64,000 nucleotides of DNA from Gilvimarinus xylanilyticus (lineage in GTDB: Bacteria; Pseudomonadota; Gammaproteobacteria; Pseudomonadales; Cellvibrionaceae). Below are positions 18,953 to 26,869 of the stretch, one piece after another. Each line of letters starts with the position of its first letter. Positions within the stretch are counted from its first letter, which is position 1. Below the pieces are notes generated by a model. It was not told the DNA's origin. It saw nothing but the letters and a program-made list of their open reading frames with translations, and made no database searches. The stretch lies in NCBI RefSeq assembly GCF_024195295.1, contig NZ_JAMFTH010000001.1, positions 248,001-312,000 of the forward strand. The letters run 5' to 3'. Position numbers and translations under genes: made by a program.

Positions 18953-19522
18953 ATGAGTATTAAGTCCGACAAGTGGATGCGCCGCATGGTGGAAGAGCAG
19001 GGCATGATCGAGCCCTTCGAGCCAGGTCAGGTGCGCTATGATGCCCAGGATCAGCGCATTGTCTCCTACGGCACCTCTAGCTACGGTTATGACGTGCGTT
19101 GCGCTGATGAGTTTAAAATATTCACCAATGTCTTTTCGTCGGTAGTCGATCCGAAAAACTTCGATGAAAACAGCTTTGTGGATGTCAAAAGCGATGTCTG
19201 CGTGATTCCCCCCAACTCGTTTGCCCTGGCCCGTACTGTCGAATATTTTCGTATTCCCCGCTCGGTGCTGACCGTCTGCCTGGGTAAGTCCACCTACGCG
19301 CGCTGCGGGATTATCGTGAATGTGACCCCGCTCGAACCCGAGTGGGAGGGGCATGTCACCCTGGAGTTTTCCAATACCACACCTCTGCCCGCCAAGATTT
19401 ACGCCAATGAAGGCATCGCGCAAATGCTGTTTTTCGAGTCCGACGAGGTGTGCGAAACCAGCTATAAAGATCGCGGTGGTAAGTATCAGGGCCAGCGCGG
19501 GGTGACTCTGCCCAAGACCTGA
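18953..19522 (+). CDS. dcd: dCTP deaminase
   Basis: A 189-residue trimeric enzyme that deaminates dCTP to dUTP for thymidylate synthesis. It starts [12 protein letters not shown]. The active-site and trimer motifs [22 protein letters not shown] (with the catalytic-region Ser/Arg), [15 protein letters not shown] and the C-terminal [12 protein letters not shown] are all present. The length matches the E. coli protein closely (193). GGGGAAAG lies upstream. A hairpin terminator follows. Confidence 0.96.
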   Translation: MSIKSDKWMRRMVEEQGMIEPFEPGQVRYDAQDQRIVSYGTSSYGYDVRCADEFKIFTNVFSSVVDPKNFDENSFVDVKSDVCVIPPNSFALARTVEYFRIPRSVLTVCLGKSTYARCGIIVNVTPLEPEWEGHVTLEFSNTTPLPAKIYANEGIAQMLFFESDEVCETSYKDRGGKYQGQRGVTLPKT

Positions 19523-19542
19523 TCTTTATTTCGATGTTCTAC

Positions 19543-19569
19543 AAACCGCACTCCAGGTGCGGTTTTTTT
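19543..19569 (+). terminator. Terminator after dcd
   Basis: Stem AAACCGCA with TGCGGTTT, a 7-base loop and a T-run at 19563-19569. Confidence 0.9.
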
Positions 19570-19904
19570 ATGCCCGAAATCTTGTCGTTCTGATGCTGGG
19601 TGCTATTTTGAGTTCCAGGGTTAATAATTCTTTGTCGATGATAATGTTCGGTTGAGTGTGGGTCTGAGTCGACCAACCCAGAGAACAAGTTCCTTTCGAT
19701 TGCGTTATGGTTTCAATTTCTTAGCGGTCTGGCTAAGAATAAAACTCCACTTTCTATTTTTTTAATCGGTATTCAATCTTCGATCTCCCTAACAATTTAC
19801 ATTTGTTTGCAACTAATCCTGATGGCGATAGTCTCAAGCGTAACAATAAGAGCTGCCAGTCGGCCGATAATGTTATTGGGGAGTAAATCTATCAAGGAGT
19901 TGGA
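19570..19904. other. Non-coding gap between dcd and the porin-like gene
   Basis: About 335 bases that are more AT-rich than the surrounding genes. I see no convincing reading frame, hairpin or repeat. The promoter of the gene at 19905 must lie here, but no -35/-10 pair is clear. Only a ribosome site, AAGGAG, just before that gene is obvious. Confidence 0.6.
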
Positions 19905-20798
19905 ATGCAAATCGTGAAAAAACCTTTCGCACTTATCGCGTTTGTATCTTTACCTGCTTTTGCCGAACCTTATCAGTGGGAAGTTAAAGGAAATTATCAG
20001 AGCGATGATTACGATTCTGAGCGGGTGGGTGATAGTGAACGATATAAACTGTGGGGCGCTTACTATTGGGATCCTGTGACAACCGATAGAGGCCCGTTAG
20101 CCGAGGCGGCGTTTTTGTCGCGCGCGAGCAATTTTACTCTCGAGCTAGAGCGTGAAGAGTATCAATCGGATCACCGTTTTGATTACCGGTGTGTCGATGG
20201 CACTGATTGTCGCGCTACCCATTATGGCCGTTCCGCCGATAACAACCGGGCTACGTTGGGGTTTGAATATTATAGGCCTCATTCGTGGTTGTACTTGGCC
20301 GGTAGTTACCAGTACCTGGAGCGAAAGCAAGATTCCTGGGCGAATGTTGAAGGGCAAGATGTTCACTACGACTATACCAGTGATCACGATTATTGGTCGG
20401 CATCGGTAGGTATTACTCCCTTAGACGGCTGGTTGCTGGCAACCCAGTTTGGCGAGGGCGGTGATGGCGAGCTGTTTGAAGGTGACTTTAATGTTAGCAG
20501 TAAGTATGTGTGGCAGTTGGGTGGTGGACGAGCACTCAATGTGGAGGGAGCTTACTTTGTGGATAACAGCTACAACGATTGGCGTCTGGGTGCGGACTAT
20601 TATTTCAACAAAACATTAAGCCTGGGCGCAAGCATTGGCGATGATAAAACCTCTGAAATTCGGTTGAAGAAATATCTGACCGATTCGATTTCCCTGGAGG
20701 CTTCTTATTGGGATTATGATGGCGGTTACAGTTATCGGTACGGGGTAGGCGATAATCCGGGGGATGGTTTTTCAGTGGGAATGAGCGTGCGCTTTTAA
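19905..20798 (+). CDS. Putative outer membrane porin (beta-barrel)
   Basis: A 297-residue exported protein. The signal peptide covers about residues 1-20 (SLPAFA|EPYQ). The rest is an alternating aromatic/polar pattern typical of a beta-barrel, ending in the outer membrane signature SVRF. It resembles the putative general porin family (PF16956-type), in which the strands are rich in Tyr, Asp and Gly. It has two cysteines (RCVDGTDC), possibly a loop disulfide. AAGGAG precedes the start. It is a single gene between two terminators. The substrate is unknown. Confidence 0.65.
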   Translation: MQIVKKPFALIAFVSLPAFAEPYQWEVKGNYQSDDYDSERVGDSERYKLWGAYYWDPVTTDRGPLAEAAFLSRASNFTLELEREEYQSDHRFDYRCVDGTDCRATHYGRSADNNRATLGFEYYRPHSWLYLAGSYQYLERKQDSWANVEGQDVHYDYTSDHDYWSASVGITPLDGWLLATQFGEGGDGELFEGDFNVSSKYVWQLGGGRALNVEGAYFVDNSYNDWRLGADYYFNKTLSLGASIGDDKTSEIRLKKYLTDSISLEASYWDYDGGYSYRYGVGDNPGDGFSVGMSVRF

Positions 20799-20802
20799 TG
20801 TC

Positions 20803-20830
20803 AAGGGCCGGTAATCCGGCCCTTTCTTTT
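20803..20830. terminator. Terminator between the porin-like gene and aroA
   Basis: Stem AAGGGCCGG (20803-20811) with CCGGCCCTT (20816-20824) and loop TAAT, followed by a T-rich run. It lies between convergent genes and mainly serves the plus-strand porin. Confidence 0.85.
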
Positions 20831-20835
20831 TGCCC

Positions 20836-22122
20836 CTAGGTTTTACTGATACGGGCGAACTCGGAAAAGTATGTCGGGAAAGTTTTCGATGTGCACTTGG
20901 GATCGTTGATAATAATATCTGCGTCACCAAAGCTTGCCAGGGAAAAGCACATCGCCATGCGGTGGTCGTTGTAGGTGTCGATGGCTGCAGAGGTTATTTT
21001 TTCCGGTGGTTCAATATGAATATAATCTTCACCTTCTTCAACCACAGCGCCCACTTTGCGCAGTTCGGTGGCCATCGCGGATAGGCGATCGGTTTCTTTG
21101 ACCCGCCAGTTATAAATGTTTCGGATACGGGTTGGCCCTTTGGCGAATAAGGCGGTAGTGGCAATGGTCATGGCGGCATCGGGGATATGATTTAAATCCA
21201 CATCCACACCGTTAAGTTCGCCCGTGCCTTCCACTTCAATCCACATGTCCGAGTAAGTGACTTTGGCGCCCATCTGTTCCAGCACATCGGCAAACTTGGC
21301 GTCGCCCTGAATGCTGGCGCTGCCGGTGCCGTGCACTTTTACCGGCCCTTTACCGATGGCCGCTGCCGCTAAAAAGTAAGAGGCCGATGAGGCGTCGCCC
21401 TCGACCATAATGCGGCCGGGCGATTGATAGGTTTGTCCGCCGCTAATGGCAAACGACTGATAGTTGTTGTTGGTGACGGTTACGCCAAATTTGGCCATGG
21501 TGTCCAGGGTGATGTCAATATAGGGTTTGGAGACCAGTTCTCCGTCCACACGAATCAGAGTGTCGCCGGCAAATAGCGGCGCTACCATGAGCAGCGCGGT
21601 TAGGTATTGGCTGGAAATATTGCCCTTAATCGACACTTCGCCTCCAGCCAAAGGTTGGCCGTTTATCTCCAGCGGTGGGAAGCCCTGGTCTTTTAGATAA
21701 GCCACTTCGGCGCCCAGAGGACGCAGGGCATCAATCAAATCACCGATAGGGCGCTCGTACATGCGCGGCTCACCGGTGACGGTAAATTGCCCCTCGCTTA
21801 TGGCCAGCGCCGCCGTAAGGGGGCGCACAGCAGTGCCAGCATTGCCCAAAAACAGAGTTTGCGGCTCGCTGACGTTAAAGGCGCCGCCCAGGCCCTTAAG
21901 AATGCAGGTGCGGTTATCGTCGGCCAGCTGATACTCGACTCCTAATTGCTTAAGGGCGGTCAGCATATGGCGTACGTCGTCACTGTCGAGCAGGTTGGTA
22001 ATGGTGGTCTCACCCTCGGCCAGCGCCGCTAACAGCAAAATACGGTTTGACAGGCTTTTTGAGCCGGGCAGGGTAACTTCGCCTTGAACGGTGCTAATAG
22101 GCTTAAGGGTTAGGGTTTCCAT
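20836..22122 (-). CDS. aroA: 3-phosphoshikimate 1-carboxyvinyltransferase (EPSP synthase)
   Basis: A 428-residue class I EPSP synthase of the shikimate pathway, which joins shikimate-3-phosphate and phosphoenolpyruvate. It begins METLTLKPI as enterobacterial AroA does. It has [18 protein letters not shown] (substrate-binding Lys/Ser), [18 protein letters not shown] (PEP site) and [10 protein letters not shown]. The start at ATG 22122 matches the family; the frame from 22137 adds five unlikely residues. Usually aroA follows serC or pheA/tyrA; here it stands alone. Confidence 0.96.
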   Translation of the reverse strand: METLTLKPISTVQGEVTLPGSKSLSNRILLLAALAEGETTITNLLDSDDVRHMLTALKQLGVEYQLADDNRTCILKGLGGAFNVSEPQTLFLGNAGTAVRPLTAALAISEGQFTVTGEPRMYERPIGDLIDALRPLGAEVAYLKDQGFPPLEINGQPLAGGEVSIKGNISSQYLTALLMVAPLFAGDTLIRVDGELVSKPYIDITLDTMAKFGVTVTNNNYQSFAISGGQTYQSPGRIMVEGDASSASYFLAAAAIGKGPVKVHGTGSASIQGDAKFADVLEQMGAKVTYSDMWIEVEGTGELNGVDVDLNHIPDAAMTIATTALFAKGPTRIRNIYNWRVKETDRLSAMATELRKVGAVVEEGEDYIHIEPPEKITSAAIDTYNDHRMAMCFSLASFGDADIIINDPKCTSKTFPTYFSEFARISKT

Positions 22123-22195
22123 GTGGTTTGCTCGCAAGGTGAAAAAGCGGGCATTTTACCTAAAGCGGGCGCGCGGTGCTATGGCAGCTATCGCG

Positions 22196-22226
22196 TCGGA
22201 CGTCTGATGCTGGACGCCCGACGACA
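22196..22226. repeat. Degenerate GTCGGACGTCTGA-type word cluster
   Basis: The short gap between aroA and the oxidoreductase gene contains CGTCGGACGTCTGATG followed by CTGGACGCCCGACGA. These words recur in altered form at 55747-55800 and resemble the heptamer array at 14246. They look like a dispersed low-complexity repeat family rather than a gene or operator. Confidence 0.5.
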
Positions 22227-22232
22227 ATCCCA

Positions 22233-23225
22233 CTATTCGAAATCGTAGCGAAGGGGAAGTTTAGCGCGTATCTGATCCAGTACTTCCATAATGGCCACCG
22301 ACTCGGCGAGCGGGATGATCGGGCTCTCGCTCAGACCGGCGCGCAGGCAGCGGGCCGCTTCTTCTACCTGGTGGATAAAACCGTTTTCGGCATTTTCCGC
22401 CCCGAAGGTGCCGGTATCTGTGTACTCGCGCCCTTCAATCTGACGTAGCGTGTACTCCCCCTGGCCCTGAAAGTTCTCGTAGGTAATGGTCCCGGCGTCG
22501 CCGTACAGGGTCATGCTCTGCCCCAACATCAGGTTAAAGCTGGTGTTAATCGTGGCCAATAGGGGGCCGGGAAAACGCAGCTGAATACTGGTGATTTCAT
22601 CCACGCCGGTATCGCTGAACACACATTGTGCCCCTGTGACTTGGGGGTGTTGTCCCAGTACCGAACACAGCATGCTGACCGGATAAATACCCATGTCCAG
22701 TGTCACGCCACCGGCCACCGCCGGGTCAAACAGCCGGCCGCGATAGCAGTCGGGGGCGATGCCGCCGAAGGTGACATGTGCGGCTTTGACCTTACCGATG
22801 GCGCCCTCGCTGATCTGCTCTTTAAGAGACTGCATGCTGGGTAAAAAGCGGGTCCAGATCGCCTCCATTACAAAGCAGCCTTTCTCTCGCGCTTTATCGG
22901 CAATGGCTTGTGCCTGGCGGGCATTGACCGTAAAGGGCTTTTCAATCACCAGATTTTTACCGTAATCCAGCGCCAGCAGGGCATTGTCGACGTGAAAGTT
23001 GTGGGTGGTGGCAATGTACACCACATCGATGTCGCCCCGCGCCAGCAGAGTTTCGTAGCTTTCGGGGGCAATATCGTATTCGGTGGCAAAACTCTCGGCC
23101 TTGGCCTGGGTGCGCGAAGCAACCGCCAGCAGTTGGTTAGCGGCGGCTTGGTTAATCGCGTCGGCCATTTTGTGGGCAATAACTCCGGCGCCCAGAATGC
23201 CCCAGCGGATGTTTGTATCTGACAC
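22233..23225 (-). CDS. Gfo/Idh/MocA-family NAD(P)-dependent oxidoreductase
   Basis: A 330-residue dehydrogenase with an N-terminal Rossmann fold (WGILGAGVIAHKMA) and the family motif EKPFTVN (about residues 95-101) that carries the catalytic lysine. The C-terminal alpha/beta domain contains GGVTLDMGIYPVSML, also typical. Sequence style is close to the dihydrodiol/xylose dehydrogenase-like subgroup. The substrate is probably a sugar or sugar-like polyol but cannot be stated. It is divergent from the NUDIX gene, with about 90 bases between starts. Confidence 0.85.
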   Translation of the reverse strand: MSDTNIRWGILGAGVIAHKMADAINQAAANQLLAVASRTQAKAESFATEYDIAPESYETLLARGDIDVVYIATTHNFHVDNALLALDYGKNLVIEKPFTVNARQAQAIADKAREKGCFVMEAIWTRFLPSMQSLKEQISEGAIGKVKAAHVTFGGIAPDCYRGRLFDPAVAGGVTLDMGIYPVSMLCSVLGQHPQVTGAQCVFSDTGVDEITSIQLRFPGPLLATINTSFNLMLGQSMTLYGDAGTITYENFQGQGEYTLRQIEGREYTDTGTFGAENAENGFIHQVEEAARCLRAGLSESPIIPLAESVAIMEVLDQIRAKLPLRYDFE

Positions 23226-23318
23226 TGTGTGCTCTCCTGTGTTTTGGGCGAGTTTGCGGTAAGACCTAATCTGCGGTCAAATAAGGATAGAACTTCTTAT
23301 CAATTATTTACGGGTGTT

Positions 23319-23864
23319 ATGAGCAAAATTACGCAGTTGGACTCCAAAGAGGTCTATAAAAATTACTGGATGCGGGTGCGCGAGGACAAAATTCGCCGCC
23401 CCAGCGGTGCCGAGGGTATTTACGGTGTGGTGGAAAAGCCCGACTTTGCGGTGATCGCCGCGATTGAAAATGGCTTTATTTACCTGGTACAGCAGTACCG
23501 CTATACCGTGGGTGGGCGCTTTTGGGAAATGCCTCAGGGCGCCTGGGAGCAAAACCCGGACGCCGCCCCGGAAGACCTGGCCGCCGGTGAGCTGAAAGAG
23601 GAAACCGGGTTGGTGGCCGGTAAAATGACCCAGCTGGCCTATCAGTATTTAGCCTACGGTTTTTGCAATCAGGGCTATCATATTTATATCGCCCAAGAGT
23701 TAAGCCAGCGCGCCCGCGAGCTGGATGCCGAGGAGGAGGATCTGGTCGTTAAACCCTTTGCCTTGGACGAGGTTGAGCGGATGATTGACTCGGGCGAAAT
23801 TCGCGATGCAACGACCGTTAATGTGTGGGGCTGGCTGCATAGAAAAGGGTATTTATCAACGTAA
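23319..23864 (+). CDS. NUDIX hydrolase
   Basis: A 181-residue protein whose Nudix box reads G-A-W-E...AAGELKEETGL, the metal-binding catalytic signature of enzymes that hydrolyse nucleoside diphosphates linked to other moieties. The beta strand GGRFWEMPQGAWE and the preceding YRYTVGGRFWE are similar to the ADP-ribose pyrophosphatase-like group. I used ATG 23319 instead of the frame start at 23229, which adds 30 residues without family match. It is probably in one operon with the HAD gene, 25 bases downstream. Confidence 0.85.
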   Translation: MSKITQLDSKEVYKNYWMRVREDKIRRPSGAEGIYGVVEKPDFAVIAAIENGFIYLVQQYRYTVGGRFWEMPQGAWEQNPDAAPEDLAAGELKEETGLVAGKMTQLAYQYLAYGFCNQGYHIYIAQELSQRARELDAEEEDLVVKPFALDEVERMIDSGEIRDATTVNVWGWLHRKGYLST

Positions 23865-23889
23865 CCGATAGGCTAAAGTGAGGTGACAG

Positions 23890-24636
23890 GTGGCCATTAA
23901 TGCGGTGTTTCTTGATTTGTCAGGCGTGCTTTACGAGGGTGACAAGATCATTGCGGGCGCCGTTGATGTGGTGCAAACGGTTCGCCGGCGCTCGCTGCCG
24001 GTGCGCTTTGTCACCAATACAGCCACCAAATCTCGCGAGCAAATTCTAAACAAGCTGGCAGAGTTAGGAATAGACGTGCCGCCCCACGAACTGTTCACCG
24101 CGCCGGATGCTGCGCTTGCCTACCTTCAACAAAACGATTTAACCCCTTACGCGCTGGTGCACGATTCGATTGCCCCTATGTTTGCCGATGGCGATAGTGA
24201 GCCTGACTGCGTTGTTTTGGGCGATGCGCGAGCGCGGCTGAACTACGCCTCGTTAAATCGTGCGTTTCAACTATTGATGCAGGGCAAACCATTGATCGGT
24301 ATTGGTGATAATCGCTATTTCAGCGATGGTGAGCAACTGCTGCTTGATGCCGGTCCTTTTATTCACGCCCTTGGCTACGCCGCTGATACCGAGCCGGTCA
24401 TTATGGGTAAGCCAAACAAAGCGTTTTTTCGCGAGGTTCTGGCGACGGTCGATGTGCCGGCCGCTGAGTGTTTGATGGTGGGTGACGACATTTACGGGGA
24501 TATTGAGGGGGCCCTGAATGCGGGTTTGCAGGCACTTCTAGTTCGCACGGGTAAATACCAGCCTGGCGATGAAAGCCGCCTGTCATTCCCGGTCCATGCG
24601 GTCGATAGCATTGTGGATGTAGTTTCTGTTTTATAA
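23890..24636 (+). CDS. HAD-superfamily (class IIA) phosphatase
   Basis: A 248-residue HAD hydrolase. Motif I is altered: FLDLSGVLYEGD, with Ser in place of the usual acidic residue after DLxG, as in LHPP-like members. Motif II is RFVTNTATKS, and motifs III/IV are GKPNKAFF and LMVGDDIYGDIEGALNAGLQ. The IIA cap and layout match the NagD/LHPP family of phosphatases; the substrate is unknown. The start is GTG with GAGGTGA ahead. It follows the NUDIX gene and precedes the second Gfo/Idh gene by 26 bases, so the three are likely co-transcribed. Confidence 0.82.
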   Translation: MAINAVFLDLSGVLYEGDKIIAGAVDVVQTVRRRSLPVRFVTNTATKSREQILNKLAELGIDVPPHELFTAPDAALAYLQQNDLTPYALVHDSIAPMFADGDSEPDCVVLGDARARLNYASLNRAFQLLMQGKPLIGIGDNRYFSDGEQLLLDAGPFIHALGYAADTEPVIMGKPNKAFFREVLATVDVPAAECLMVGDDIYGDIEGALNAGLQALLVRTGKYQPGDESRLSFPVHAVDSIVDVVSVL

Positions 24637-24662
24637 ACTGGTGCTTTTGTGAGTACCACCCC

Positions 24663-25571
24663 ATGCGCATTGCACTGGTAGGCTTGGGCGATATCGCTCA
24701 AAAAGCGTATCTCCCCTTGGTTAGTCGTCATTTGTCCATTGAGCCGGTATTGTGTACTCGCAATGCTGAACGATTGGCGAGTCTTTCCCGTCAATATCGG
24801 ATATCCGAAACCTACAGCGATTACTCCGCCTTGCTGGCCTCGCGCCCTCGGGCGGTTATGCTGCACTCGAGCACCGATGCTCATTTTTCGCAGGCTCGGC
24901 AAGCACTGGAGCAGGGTATTGCGGTTTTTGTCGATAAACCATTAAGTTACCATTTGTCACAAACTGAGCATTTGATTGAGCTGTCCTTAGCGCGCAATGT
25001 GCCGTTGTTTTGTGGTTTTAATCGTCGTTATGCCCCTTTGTACCAATCGGCTCTGGAACACACACCTGTCAGTGTCTTGTATCAAAAAAACCGCTTTAAT
25101 CAGGCTGCTCAGGCGCGGGCGTTTATTTACGATGATTTTATCCACGTACTGGATTTTGTCCGCTTTGTGGGCGGTATGCCCCATGGTGAACCGGCGGTTA
25201 TGGCGCAGTGGGCCGGGGTAAAACTCGGCAGTGTGCAGGTCAGTTGGGCCAGCTCTACGGGTATGTTTACGGCCGCCATGAACCGCTTGTGTGGGCAAAC
25301 TTTTGAGCGGTTGGATTACAGCGCACATAATCGTAGCTGGCATGTAGAAAATCTGCGTGGCGGTATGGAATGCCAAGGGGGACAGTCTAACGCGACAGGC
25401 TTTGGCGACTGGCAGGATACGTTATACAAGCGCGGTTTTCCCTGCATGCTTGAGGCCTTTTTACAGCAGATACAGCAAGGGGGTGCGAACAAGGATTATT
25501 TACAGGGCGTGCTCGACTCCCATAGGCTATGTGAAACTCTACTGCATCGCTTGGGAGATACTGGGAATTAA
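24663..25571 (+). CDS. Gfo/Idh/MocA-family oxidoreductase (MviM-like)
   Basis: A 302-residue Rossmann-fold protein starting MRIALVGLGDIAQKAYLP, with VDKPLSYHLSQ at the place of the EKP motif and GFNRRYAP after it. It is short for the family (most are 330 or more) and resembles the MviM/YceM subgroup of unknown function, which lies near membrane or cell wall genes in enterobacteria. It is the last gene of the NUDIX-HAD-oxidoreductase run. No terminator is visible in the 209 bases that follow. Confidence 0.8.
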   Translation: MRIALVGLGDIAQKAYLPLVSRHLSIEPVLCTRNAERLASLSRQYRISETYSDYSALLASRPRAVMLHSSTDAHFSQARQALEQGIAVFVDKPLSYHLSQTEHLIELSLARNVPLFCGFNRRYAPLYQSALEHTPVSVLYQKNRFNQAAQARAFIYDDFIHVLDFVRFVGGMPHGEPAVMAQWAGVKLGSVQVSWASSTGMFTAAMNRLCGQTFERLDYSAHNRSWHVENLRGGMECQGGQSNATGFGDWQDTLYKRGFPCMLEAFLQQIQQGGANKDYLQGVLDSHRLCETLLHRLGDTGN

Positions 25572-25713
25572 TCTAAATGTAGTATTCGTCCGTAATCTAT
25601 CACCGATATCGCACGTATCATCACCTGTCTAGCGCACGCCGATTCATTAACTCGCGCCGCAGTGGCTGCATTGGCAGGCTTAAGGCTTGTTTCTAAACTA
25701 TAGTAATAATCGA

Positions 25714-25756
25714 GATACCCCTTACCCGCGCACTCGATGCGCAAGGGGTTCGTATC
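25714..25756 (+). promoter_or_regulatory. Long stem-loop in the leader of the porin-BCCT operon
   Basis: GATACCCCTT is complementary to AAGGGG(TTC)GTATC, and GCGCA pairs with TGCGC around a CTCGA loop, with a four-base bulge. The hairpin ends 24 bases before the porin start. It could be a terminator of the upstream operon, although it lacks a T-run, or a leader element that controls the porin and transporter. Confidence 0.45.
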
Positions 25757-25780
25757 ATATTCAAAATCACAAGGATCAGA

Positions 25781-26857
25781 ATGAAATCTGTAAACCTAAC
25801 TTGTTTATGCGCTCTGATCGCACTCAGCACCCCTGGCGCTGTGTTGGCCGAAACCGATCTGTCAGCCGGTATTTGGGGGACCTACCAATATTTGCCGGAT
25901 AGCGAAGCCAATACGAATAGTGGTGGCGAGTTTACCGGCGAAGCGTTAATTCTTTATTTGGATGGCAAGGCCGATGACGATGCCAACTGGCTTTATTCGG
26001 CTGAGTTCCGCGCGGGGCCCGGTAGTTTTACCGATCCGGATAACAACTCGACCGGCGATGAGTTTACCCTGCACAAGGCCTGGGCGGGGTGGCGTTTGGG
26101 AGAGCAACATACGGTGAAAGTGGGTAAATCCCAAGTGCCGTTTGGTTGGAAGACTGTCAACTTCTGGCCCGGGGATATCCTCTTAGCCGGGTACGGCGAT
26201 CAGATGGATGTGGGGCTTAAGCTTAGCGGTGAGCGCGAGCGGTTCAACTACGATCTTGCCTATTACCACGCCGATGATTGGGGCAGCACCAGTACCGACA
26301 CTGTGGATGACAATGGTCACTGGGGCAGTTCGACCACCTTTCGCAAGGTTAAAACTTTTGTCGGCAACGGCAAGTGGGAATTTGCCGAGGGGCACGGCCT
26401 GGGCGTATCCCTGCAAACCGGTAAATTGCAGGACTTGAGTGGTGACCCCGACAGACCGGTGACCGGCTCACACGAAGCGGCCGTGCTCTACTACGAGGGC
26501 ACAGTGGGCAATTTCTTCTCCAAGGCCTCCTATATTACCCAGTCGCGCGAGCTACCCACCGCTTACGCCAGTGGTGCACAACTGCCTGGGGAGATTGAGA
26601 ACCAGCGTCTGGCCCTGGAGCTTGGCTACAATATGGGACCCTGGGCGTTTTATTTGGATGCCTCGGCCGCCGAGCCGGATACTCAGGGCAGCAGCGTCGA
26701 TACGGTGACGGCCTTTGCGCCCGGTGCCCGCTACAACTACGGACCCGGCTGGGTCTATTTCGAATATCTGACCCAAGATGGCTATGTGGACCGCAATGGC
26801 CAAGTAGGAGAGGGTGATTTCGACGCGCTTTATATTTCTTTGGATTTTTACCTATAA
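25781..26857 (+). CDS. Outer membrane porin, phosphate-selective porin O/P-like barrel
   Basis: A 358-residue exported protein: signal peptide about residues 1-23 (GAVLA|ETD), then a barrel-like series of strands ending in LYISLDFYL. Features resembling the OprO/OprP (PF07396) family include WRLGEQHTVKVGKSQVPFG and YDLAYYHADD. The substrate is unknown. The gene lies 12 bases before a BCCT transporter gene, so the two are almost certainly one transcript. This suggests an outer membrane channel for a quaternary-amine or sulfonium osmolyte. AAGGATC lies upstream of the start. Confidence 0.75.
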   Translation: MKSVNLTCLCALIALSTPGAVLAETDLSAGIWGTYQYLPDSEANTNSGGEFTGEALILYLDGKADDDANWLYSAEFRAGPGSFTDPDNNSTGDEFTLHKAWAGWRLGEQHTVKVGKSQVPFGWKTVNFWPGDILLAGYGDQMDVGLKLSGERERFNYDLAYYHADDWGSTSTDTVDDNGHWGSSTTFRKVKTFVGNGKWEFAEGHGLGVSLQTGKLQDLSGDPDRPVTGSHEAAVLYYEGTVGNFFSKASYITQSRELPTAYASGAQLPGEIENQRLALELGYNMGPWAFYLDASAAEPDTQGSSVDTVTAFAPGARYNYGPGWVYFEYLTQDGYVDRNGQVGEGDFDALYISLDFYL

Positions 26858-26869
26858 CCGGGAGACGGT